Shown: positions 1 through 5,191 of the stretch, in pieces
Position numbering within the stretch: the first letter of the stretch is position 1
Layout: every line of letters begins with the position of its first letter
The notes under the pieces: model-generated
Seen by the model: the letters and a program-made list of their open reading frames with translations, nothing else
Told to the model about the DNA's origin: nothing
Database searches by the model: none
Made by a program: the position numbers and the translations under genes
NCBI GenBank assembly: GCA_003164275.1
Contig: PLSY01000123.1
Span: 1 to 5,191, forward strand
Length of the DNA: 5,191 nt
DNA from: Acidimicrobiaceae bacterium
GTDB lineage: Bacteria; Actinomycetota; Acidimicrobiia; Acidimicrobiales; RAAP-2
Reading direction: 5' to 3'

Positions 1-170
1 GACAGGGAAATCCCAGGGCGGACATACCCAGGCTCCTCGACCTCTATCGAGACGGACTGCTTGACCTTGATTCGCTGGTGACCCGCACGTACCCCCTCGA
101 GGACATCAACCAGGGATATGCCGACATGCGAGACGGTCGGAACATTCGGGGCATCCTCAAGTACAACTGA
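1..170 (+). CDS. Zinc-dependent (NDMA-type) alcohol dehydrogenase, C-terminal fragment
   Basis: The reading frame is open from the left edge (first full codon at position 3) and gives 55 residues ending at TGA 168-170. The segment DIPRLLDLYRDGLLDLDSL, then VTRTYPLEDINQGYADM and RNIRGILKY, is the classic C-terminus of medium-chain, zinc-dependent alcohol dehydrogenases. It most resembles the actinobacterial NDMA-dependent group, which oxidises alcohols to aldehydes with a tightly bound nicotinamide cofactor. The helix 'IPRLLDLY' and the end 'NIRGIL' close the catalytic domain. The zinc ligands and Rossmann fold lie outside the window, so cofactor type and substrate cannot be checked. The gene is convergent with the ligase gene to its right, so they are not co-transcribed. 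A zinc-free MDR reductase is the main alternative, but the terminal motif argues against it. Confidence 0.85.
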   Translation, partial: QGNPRADIPRLLDLYRDGLLDLDSLVTRTYPLEDINQGYADMRDGRNIRGILKYN

Positions 171-221
171 AAGAGTGAATGAGCGTCAGGTACGAGTTCA
201 GAAATGACCACCTGGCAAATC
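171..221. other. Convergent intergenic gap, no clear terminator
   Basis: These 51 bp separate the stop of the plus-strand dehydrogenase from the stop of the minus-strand ligase. The only symmetry I see is CAGGT (187-191) facing ACCTG with a loop of about 18 bases. It lacks a U-tract and a GC-rich stem, so it is not a convincing intrinsic terminator. Confidence 0.5.
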
Positions 222-1928
222 TCAAGTTGCTGCCGGTCCGTCGGGGTGATCTTCAGGAATAGATGGCCCCCGAAATCGCCCTTTGGCGCTCCCACGGTTC
301 GATGGGCTAGCAGGTGTGTCCTCACCTTGGAGCGTGCCGACCTTGGCACGCAATCGTATGTAGTCAAGTTTTCCAGACGGTGTGCGCTCCAAGGAAGGGA
401 CGAACCAAACCCGCCTTGGCACCTTAAACCCCGCAAGGTGTTTACGTACATGGTCCCTAATCAATGCCTCCGACACCTCGGCGTGGCCAGCCTGGACGAG
501 GGCCGCCACCTTCTGGCCAAACTGCTCGTCTGGTACACCTAGCACCGCAGCATCAGTAACACCTTGATGGCGCTTGATGGTCTCCTCGACTTCCTCCGGG
601 AAAATCTTCTCACCGGCACTATTGATACAACCAGACCCTCGACCCAGGAACACCAGAGAGCCGTCATCGGTGTATCGCGCCCAGTCGCCGGTCCTCGCAT
701 AGCGGGTGCCGCCGATGACCAGGAAGGTGGCGGCTGTCTTCTCCGGTTCCTTGTAGTACCCGATCGGCAACGGACCTCCCACCACGACCAACCCGGGTTT
801 CGTGGAGTCGGGCTCGATCAAGAGCCCACCTTCATCGACCAGGTGGGCATATTCACTGATCTCGAAGAATCCAGTCCCCTTGATCGTCTCGGCTGTGGAG
901 ACGGACCGACCCAGGCCGCTGATCTCAGAAGCTCCGAAGGAGTCCACGAGGGTCATCGCCCGATTGTGTTCGAGCAGGCCCGCCTTCACCTCATGGCTCC
1001 ACATCGCTCCGGATGAAACTATCGATCGGATCGAGCTGATGTCGTAGCCATCGGGCGCAGCATCCAGAGAACGAAGCAGGGGACGGGCAAACGCATCGCC
1101 GACAAGAATGACCGATGTCACCTGATTGGTCGCCACTGCGTGGCAGAGCTCGTCGGCTTCAAACGTCGATCCCGTCAGCGTGACGATGGTGCCTCCGCCG
1201 AGGAGTACGGCCAATGCCATGAATAACCCGGTCCCGTGCATCAGTGGACAGGCGACGAGGCAGATGTGGTCGAAGTCCACGATCTCTGTCGACCGACCAT
1301 CTCCCGATTCGGCCCCAACTCCACCGGCCGCAACCTCCCTTTTGTCTGCGAGCAGGGGCACAATGTCGGTTTGGCGCCACATCACTCCTTTAGGGAGGCC
1401 TGTGGTTCCGCCGGTATAGATGATGACAAGGTCATCAACGTCGCGCCCGAATGCCCCCTCCGGCCCGTGGCAGCGCACGGCCTCCTCATAGGGAATCGCA
1501 TCGCCTTCATCGGTCATGCCGACTCGGCACCAGAGCCGGATGCCGGCCAACTGCTCACGAAGCTCCACCACGCATGCGTCGAATGAGCTGTCGTACACCA
1601 CTGCCTCAATGTCGGCATTTTCGAAAAGGTAGACGAGTTCGGCGACTCCGTAGCGATAGTTCACATTGACTGGGATCATCCCCGCCTTGAAGGCGGCGAA
1701 TACGGTTTCCAGATAGTGGGGGCCGTTGCGAAGATAGACGGCCACCTTCGATTGATGGTCAAGACCGGCAGCCAGAAAGCAGTGGGCGAGTCCCTCAGCG
1801 CGCTCGTTGAAGGAACTCCACGTGGTGACGTGGTCTCCAGCGATGATCACGGGCTTGTCTGGCTTCAGGGTGGACAGACGTTCCAAGATTTCGGCGATTC
1901 CGTCCGTGGTGCCGGTCACTTCCTTCAT
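222..1928 (-). CDS. FadD19-like acyl-CoA synthetase (AMP-forming)
   Basis: This 568-residue protein belongs to the ANL adenylate-forming superfamily. It would activate a carboxylic acid with ATP to an acyl-AMP and then form the acyl-CoA in the cytoplasm. The phosphate-binding loop YTGGTTGLPKGVMW is at residues 171-184. PLMHGTG is at 228-234, GDAFARP at 277-283, and the A5 motif SFGASE at 330-335. TGDW (413-416) holds the ribose-binding Asp415, and GRGSGCINSAGEKIFPEEVEE spans the hinge at 429-449. RTPSGKLDY (515-523) holds catalytic Lys520. The 'YTGGTTGxPKGVMWR', 'VGDAFARP' and 'CINSxGEK' signatures are those of the mycobacterial FadD19/FadD17-type group, which includes steroid side-chain activators; the exact substrate is inferred. 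ATG 1928-1926 overlaps the previous gene's stop as ATGA, with a weak AGGG 8 nt upstream, suggesting translational coupling. About 36 residues beyond the usual family end (533-568, Pro/Ser/Gly-rich) are odd. Confidence 0.93.
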   Translation of the reverse strand: MKEVTGTTDGIAEILERLSTLKPDKPVIIAGDHVTTWSSFNERAEGLAHCFLAAGLDHQSKVAVYLRNGPHYLETVFAAFKAGMIPVNVNYRYGVAELVYLFENADIEAVVYDSSFDACVVELREQLAGIRLWCRVGMTDEGDAIPYEEAVRCHGPEGAFGRDVDDLVIIYTGGTTGLPKGVMWRQTDIVPLLADKREVAAGGVGAESGDGRSTEIVDFDHICLVACPLMHGTGLFMALAVLLGGGTIVTLTGSTFEADELCHAVATNQVTSVILVGDAFARPLLRSLDAAPDGYDISSIRSIVSSGAMWSHEVKAGLLEHNRAMTLVDSFGASEISGLGRSVSTAETIKGTGFFEISEYAHLVDEGGLLIEPDSTKPGLVVVGGPLPIGYYKEPEKTAATFLVIGGTRYARTGDWARYTDDGSLVFLGRGSGCINSAGEKIFPEEVEETIKRHQGVTDAAVLGVPDEQFGQKVAALVQAGHAEVSEALIRDHVRKHLAGFKVPRRVWFVPSLERTPSGKLDYIRLRAKVGTLQGEDTPASPSNRGSAKGRFRGPSIPEDHPDGPAAT

Positions 1929-3552
1929 GCGGGGTGCCCTGACCTAGGTTCGGAATCGGATTCATCCTCCGGAAGGTGGCCGCTCACTGCGAGCCCAAAC
2001 CGGTTGACCGCCAGTGCGGCCCCTTCGCTGTCCCATGTGTCGCTGCTGTTCCCACGGGAACGCAGCTGGTGTTTCTGGACCCGCAGGGTGGGCGTTCTGG
2101 GGAACTCGTCCGTCACCTCAAAGTACCGGGGAACGATGAAGTAGGGCATTCGCTGAACGAGGAACTGGAGGAGGTCCGCAAAGTCAATCTGCGTCTCCGG
2201 CTCTAGAATCAGCCAGGCCTTCACCTCGTCGTCGCTGCCACCATCGTTCGGGTGCGCAACGCAGGCCACGTCGACAAAGCCCGGGTAGGCGATGACTTCC
2301 TCCTCCACCTCAGAGGAGGAGATGGTCTCACCGCGCCGTCGCATCGAGTCCGTATTGCGGTCGTGAAAGAAGTAAATCCCGTCGACATCACACGACATGA
2401 GATCACCGGTGTGAAGCCAACCGTTTCTCCAGGCAAGTGCGGTCGCCCCGGGGTCCTTGGCATGGCCGGCACTGGTCGCCCAAGGGATGTCTGTCCGTAC
2501 CACGAGCTCACCAATATCACCGATCGGTACCGCAACGTTGTTCTTGTCTACCAGCTGGACCTGATAGCCAGAACGTAAGCGGCCAAGGCTGTCCCGGGTC
2601 AGGGGTTTCTCCGGAGGGGCTACCAGGGGCCCGGATACTTCTGTGGTGCCGTATCGAGTCAGAATGCGCTCGAGGTGGAATCGCTCCATCAGGTACTTCG
2701 CGTCGAACCGAGAGGGCGAGATGGCCAGAGTGTGCATGGAGTGGTCGCTATCGGACGGCGACTCAGGTTGGGCGACGACAAACGAGAGCATCGATCCAAC
2801 CAGAATCGCTGATGTGGCACCGGTCTCCTTGACCACTGCCTGTAGTGCTGGAGGTCCGGCCGGGCGCGCACCGCCAACTTGGTTCCCGTGGACATGGCCC
2901 CGACCACGCGGGCGAGTGCCGCCTGATGGAACAGAGGAGTCTCGATGACATAGGTATCGGCCGGGCCCGGGCCAACTTCGTCGAGCACCCATCCCGAGCT
3001 CTGGATGGTGTGGACGTACGTCGTCAGGGACGCCTTTGCCGGGCCGGTCGTGCCAGACGTGAGCACGATGCTGTGGATGTCCCAGGGATTGATCGGCCGC
3101 TCAAGGCGAGGGATGTCTGTCGAGCCGTCATCGAGGTCGGCCGACCGGATCAGCAGTTCGCTTGCCCGGATCTCTTCAAGTCGCTCCCGGAGCGAGGGGT
3201 CTCCGTCGTCAACCACGATGACCGATCCGTCAACTCTTTCGAGCGCGTGTCGGAGAGATCTGCCGCGGTACGCGACATGAAGCGGAACGATGGTGGCTCC
3301 TCGGAGACAGGTTCCCAGCCAGGCCTTCAGGATTGCTTGACCGGTAGGGAGGAACAGGACCACCCGGTCTCCCTGTTTGACTCCGGACTGAAAAAGGATG
3401 TTGGCTGCGCTCGCCGCGTGGTTGAGCGTCTCAGCACGATTCCACTGCGCTCCATCCTGGAAGGAGACGAATGCCGCGTTGGGGCACTCAGAGACCTTGC
3501 GTTCCAGATGGTACCTGACGACGCAGATCTCGGGATTCACTGCATCAACCAC
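1925..3552 (-). pseudogene. CaiC-like acyl-CoA ligase, broken by a single-base frameshift
   Basis: Two overlapping minus-strand frames together encode one AMP-forming CoA ligase. The first frame (from GTG 3552) gives residues 1-237, including the P-loop LTSGTTGPAKAS (164-175) and ETPLFHQ (204-210). It then degenerates into about 50 unrelated residues and stops at 2689. The other frame carries the rest: GATSAILVGSM (245-255), A5 motif RYGTTEVSG (300-308), GWLHTGDL (378-385, Asp384), FFHDRNTDSMRRRGE (395-409) and the A10 region PRTPTLRVQK (485-494). Adding one base near 2842, just after codon 237, joins them into 542 residues with no alignment gap against the family pattern I remember. That is a normal length. 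The closest style is crotonobetaine/carnitine-CoA ligase; the substrate is unknown. GTG is chosen because a strong Shine-Dalgarno precedes it. The normal catalytic Lys position in A10 holds Arg491. It could be a true pseudogene or a sequencing error. Confidence 0.85.
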
Positions 3553-3555
3553 GCT

Positions 3556-3565
3556 TCACCTCCTT
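3556..3565 (-). promoter_or_regulatory. Strong Shine-Dalgarno deciding the GTG start of the CaiC-like ligase
   Basis: On the minus strand this reads AAGGAGGTGA, almost fully complementary to the 16S rRNA 3' end. The AGGAGG core is 6 nt from GTG 3552-3550. This supports the GTG start and suggests the gene was well translated before it was broken. Confidence 0.85.
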
Positions 3566-3573
3566 CCGCCGAT

Positions 3574-3583
3574 TCCACGTGGA
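3574..3583. promoter_or_regulatory. Perfect 10-bp palindrome TCCACGTGGA, possible operator
   Basis: This self-complementary decamer lies 21 nt upstream of the ligase GTG start, next to its Shine-Dalgarno. It could be a half or core of a repressor site, for example for a TetR-type regulator. No regulator gene is in the window and no second copy was seen, so the function is a guess. Confidence 0.25.
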
Positions 3584-3608
3584 TCACAGGCCGATCTGTT
3601 GATGTCGG

Positions 3609-3638
3609 ATTGCATCGTCCGGCCGCGCCTACCGACAA
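3609..3638 (-). promoter_or_regulatory. Candidate promoter for the ligase operon
   Basis: On the minus strand, TTGTCG (3638-3633) and TGCAAT (3614-3609) are separated by 18 bp. They match the -35 and -10 consensus at 4 of 6 positions each. Transcription would start near 3602, about 50 nt before the GTG. The match is weak and rests only on position and spacing. Confidence 0.2.
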
Positions 3639-3640
3639 TT

Positions 3641-3669
3641 CTGAGACCCCGTATCGACAGTGGTAGTAT
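3641..3669 (+). promoter_or_regulatory. Candidate extended -10 promoter for the CaiB-family gene
   Basis: CTGAGA (3641-3646) and TAGTAT (3664-3669) are 17 bp apart, and TGG directly precedes the -10 element as in extended -10 promoters. Each hexamer matches consensus at 4 of 6 positions. The start would fall near 3676, giving a leader of about 100 nt. It lies back-to-back with the minus-strand candidate, so one regulator could control both directions. Confidence 0.3.
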
Positions 3670-3750
3670 ATGCTAACTTCATTCGCAAACCGGGGGGAGA
3701 GATGGCCTACTGGCTCGAAAGTAGACGACGAAGGAATGTTCGGTTGCGCA

Positions 3751-3760
3751 CCAGATCTGG
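3751..3760. promoter_or_regulatory. Perfect 10-bp palindrome CCAGATCTGG before the CaiB-family start
   Basis: This self-complementary decamer ends 12 nt before ATG 3773 and overlaps the likely ribosome binding site GGAG (3759-3762, 10 nt from ATG). A protein bound here, or a small hairpin in the mRNA, could affect initiation. It differs in sequence from the palindrome at 3574, so a shared regulator is not implied. Confidence 0.22.
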
Positions 3761-3772
3761 AGCCTCATATCA

Positions 3773-4918
3773 ATGGATGCTTTCGAACCTGGATGGAACC
3801 AGAACGTGACCGCGGAGCCAGTCCGACCACTCACAGGTGTTCGCATTCTCGACTGCACTCGGCTCCTCCCGTGCTCGTTCGGGACGCAACTGCTCGCGGA
3901 CATGGGGGCCGAGGTCATCAAGATCGAACAACCCGGTGGTGAAATCGGTCGCCAACACGATCGGTTCCCGACCGTGAACCGCCACAAGCTAAGCGTCATA
4001 CTCGACCTCGGCACAGCCGACGACCGAAGACGTTTGCTAGAGCTACTCACGACCGCTGACGTACTTCTCGAGAGTTTTCGACCCGGCGTCATGAAGCGGT
4101 TTGGACTTGCATACCAGGATCTGAATGATCGATATCCCTCCCTGGTCTACGTCTCCTCATCGGGCTACGCAGCCGAGAGTCCCACCCCTGTCCGTCCAGG
4201 TCACGACCTCAACTACCTTGCCACCGCTGGTGTACTCCAACCACGCGTCGGTGACACGCCTGCGCTGTCGGCAACCCCGGTGGGCGACCTGGCAACCGGA
4301 ATGGTAGTGGCCATGAGTGTGCTAGCGGCACTCCTCCATGCCCGGAGCACAGGGGTCGGCCAACACATCTCCACCAATATGGCTGATGTATCACTGGTAC
4401 TTGGCGCCGTGGGTGCGGGGCGCCTCCCCCCTCGGGAGGGCACGGAACCCGAGGGCATCCGGACTTGGCCAGACGTACCTCTGGGGAACTTTCCCTGCTA
4501 TGGGACCTACGAGACGGCGGACGATCGATTCGTCTCTTTCGGAAACATAGAGACGAAGTTCTGGGATGAGTTTCTCGCTATCACTGGCCTGACCCACTTG
4601 TCCGGAGCCCAATTCGCAACCGGTGCCGCGGCATCGGCCGCCGATTCGGCCATTGCCAAGGTCATAGGATCCCGAACACTGGGGGACTGGGAGGACGCGT
4701 TCGCCGACCGAGACGTCTGCTTCGCTCCCGTGCGCACGTTGCGAGAGGCCGTTGGGACTACTGACGTCCTCGACCGCGGACTCGTCGAAACGCGCGACAA
4801 TGACCTACTGATCGCCGCGTTCCCCGCAACGTTTTCCGGTACGCCGGCTCGCGTCGGCGGTGCAGTTCCAGAACCAGGTGAACATAACCGCTTGTTCTTT
4901 GGACCCAGTGAAGAGTAG
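3773..4918 (+). CDS. CaiB/BaiF family protein, probable alpha-methylacyl-CoA racemase
   Basis: This 381-residue protein is a class III CoA-transferase/racemase family member of normal length. The fold starts at PLTGVRILDCTR (19-30), followed by LLADMGAEVIKIEQPGG (40-56). Next come ADVLLESFRPGVMKRFGL (95-112) and the RPGHDLNYLATAGVL segment (141-155). VGDLATGMVVAM is at 170-181 and FGNIETKFW at 256-264. His144, Asp172 and Glu260 align in motif and spacing with the His126, Asp156 and Glu241 triad of mycobacterial alpha-methylacyl-CoA racemase. Racemisation at C2 of a 2-methylacyl-CoA is therefore more likely than CoA transfer. Family members interlock as dimers in the cytoplasm. ATG 3773 is the only in-frame start before an upstream stop at 3722; GGAG lies 10 nt upstream. 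The gene is divergent from the CoA ligases, which could supply its acyl-CoA. A succinyl-CoA-type transferase remains possible. Confidence 0.9.
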   Translation: MDAFEPGWNQNVTAEPVRPLTGVRILDCTRLLPCSFGTQLLADMGAEVIKIEQPGGEIGRQHDRFPTVNRHKLSVILDLGTADDRRRLLELLTTADVLLESFRPGVMKRFGLAYQDLNDRYPSLVYVSSSGYAAESPTPVRPGHDLNYLATAGVLQPRVGDTPALSATPVGDLATGMVVAMSVLAALLHARSTGVGQHISTNMADVSLVLGAVGAGRLPPREGTEPEGIRTWPDVPLGNFPCYGTYETADDRFVSFGNIETKFWDEFLAITGLTHLSGAQFATGAAASAADSAIAKVIGSRTLGDWEDAFADRDVCFAPVRTLREAVGTTDVLDRGLVETRDNDLLIAAFPATFSGTPARVGGAVPEPGEHNRLFFGPSEE

Positions 4919-5096
4919 GTCCAGGTAGGTTCATCGGGCAGCACGAGATCACCGGTGTACTGGGGTGCCAAGGAAGCAACAGTAATTGATCATGGGAGAG
5001 TGCAGGACAATGCCTAGCCCGCGGGAACCGATCCGAAGGCAGGTGCTTCCTTCAACGGCGTCTCTCACTAAGGCCTACTACGACGTAGTGGAGGAT
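4919..5096. other. Intergenic stretch between the racemase gene and the IS end
   Basis: Downstream of the racemase stop there is no strong intrinsic terminator. The stretch contains the 8-bp palindrome CACCGGTG (4950-4957) and a 6-1-6 inverted repeat, ACTACG-A-CGTAGT (5077-5089). It also holds the start of a short ORF described separately. Nothing else is recognisable. Confidence 0.5.
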
Positions 5097-5117
5097 TGGC
5101 AGATTCAACCGGCCTGA
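5010..5117 (+). pseudogene. Short unknown ORF, possibly a gene start cut off by the IS element
   Basis: ATG 5010 opens 35 codons, beginning MPSPREPIRR and ending at TGA 5115-5117. It has purine-rich GGGAGAG 9 nt upstream (4994-5000) and AGGA nearer. The first 29 or so codons lie before the proposed IS boundary and the last few, with the stop, lie inside the terminal repeat. That is what a gene interrupted by insertion would look like. I recognise no family in so short a piece, and it may be a chance ORF. It would follow the racemase gene by about 90 bp on the same strand. Confidence 0.3.
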
Positions 5118-5191
5118 GTTTCCCCAGACTCGTTGGTTTGGTTTTCTCATGCCGCATCGGGCTGAGACTTGTGACGGTAGTCGGCCTCGAC
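5097..5191 (-). mobile_element. IS3-family-like insertion sequence, terminal end, running off the window
   Basis: The stretch CAACCGGCCTGAGTTTCC (5106-5123) followed by CCAGACTCG resembles, from memory, the terminal inverted repeats of many IS3-family elements, which read like TGAACCGCCCCGGGTTT followed by a purine-rich GAGACTC. About 20 bp inward, a minus-strand frame ends in a transposase-like C-terminus, the expected layout for the 3' end of an IS3 element. IS3 elements begin with TG, so the outer edge is placed at the TGG near 5097; this is uncertain by about 8 bp. The other end is outside the window, so neither the second repeat nor a target duplication can be checked. Confidence 0.5.
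5147..5191 (-). CDS. IS transposase, last 14 codons
   Basis: From the right edge the minus strand reads VEADYRHKSQPDAA and then TGA (5149-5147). The (V/F)EADYR-then-short-tail pattern is typical of the C-terminus of IS3-family OrfB transposases. These carry a DDE integrase core and usually end with a 'GYxxPxExxxxY' segment plus a short tail. The catalytic core lies outside the window. Identification depends on this short tail together with the neighbouring terminal repeat, so it is tentative; 14 residues alone would not be enough. Confidence 0.45.
   Translation of the reverse strand, partial: VEADYRHKSQPDAA

Noticed and set aside
44..451. Minus-strand frame of 135 codons covering the left-edge dehydrogenase end and the ligase 3' end
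   Set aside because: It overlaps two well-supported genes in other frames and its translation has no recognisable domain.
2835..2862. Programmed -1 frameshift joining the two ligase halves
   Set aside because: A one-base re-read would give the right protein, but there is no X-XXY-YYZ slippery heptamer or obvious downstream structure, and such control is not known for this family.
2845..3666. Plus-strand frame of 273 codons opposite the CaiC-like ligase
   Set aside because: It is antisense to a clear ligase coding region; the Arg-, Asp- and Val-rich translation shows no family motifs and looks like a high-GC shadow.
3702..3809. A 35-codon Arg-rich ORF starting MAYWLESRRRR after a GGGGGGAG stretch, overlapping the racemase start
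   Set aside because: The purine stretch is only 2 nt from the ATG, too close for good initiation, and no family or conservation evidence is visible. It is most likely leader sequence.
4507..4971. Minus-strand 154-codon frame starting beyond the racemase stop and containing YTGDLVLPDEP
   Set aside because: The TGDL resembles a ligase motif only because the 14-mer GAGATCACCGGTGT occurs both at 2399-2412 and 4945-4958. No other ligase motif is present and most of the frame is antisense to the racemase gene.
5035..5053. GAAGG/CCTTC hairpin as a terminator for the racemase gene
   Set aside because: The stem is only 5 bp with a 9-base loop and no U-tract, and it is over 115 bp from the stop codon.

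Overview
This window looks like chromosomal catabolic DNA from a moderately high-GC actinobacterium. Three things suggest this: the NDMA-type alcohol dehydrogenase C-terminus, the FadD19-like form of the CoA ligase, and the CaiB/racemase neighbour. The phylum is an inference from protein style; no marker gene is present.

Layout, left to right. (1) The last 55 codons of a zinc-dependent alcohol dehydrogenase run into the left edge on the plus strand. (2) After a 51-bp convergent gap, two acyl-CoA synthetase genes lie on the minus strand and are transcribed leftward. The upstream one (3552 to 1925) is a CaiC/carnitine-CoA-ligase-like enzyme. It is broken by a single-base frameshift near 2842, and restoring one base gives a complete 542-residue protein. 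The downstream one (1928 to 222) is an intact FadD19-like fatty/steroid acyl-CoA synthetase. Its start overlaps the stop of the first by 4 bp (ATGA). (3) A 220-bp divergent intergenic region carries candidate back-to-back promoters and two perfect 10-bp palindromes. (4) On the plus strand, 3773-4918 encodes a CaiB/BaiF-family protein. Its His/Asp/Glu residues match those of alpha-methylacyl-CoA racemase. (5) The right end holds a short ORF with a plausible ribosome binding site. It runs into what looks like the terminal repeat of an IS3-family insertion sequence, whose transposase C-terminus (14 codons, minus strand) leaves the window.

Working together, the genes fit oxidation of an alcohol to the acid level (dehydrogenase, probably with an aldehyde dehydrogenase outside the window), CoA activation by one or two ligases, and epimerisation of a 2-methyl-branched acyl-CoA before beta-oxidation. 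Steroid side chains, isoprenoids and branched fatty acids are typical substrates for such a set. The substrate cannot be read from the sequence. I see no CRISPR array, tRNA, rRNA or obviously new system. The most notable points are the frameshifted ligase, the extra C-terminal tail on the second ligase, and the IS boundary.
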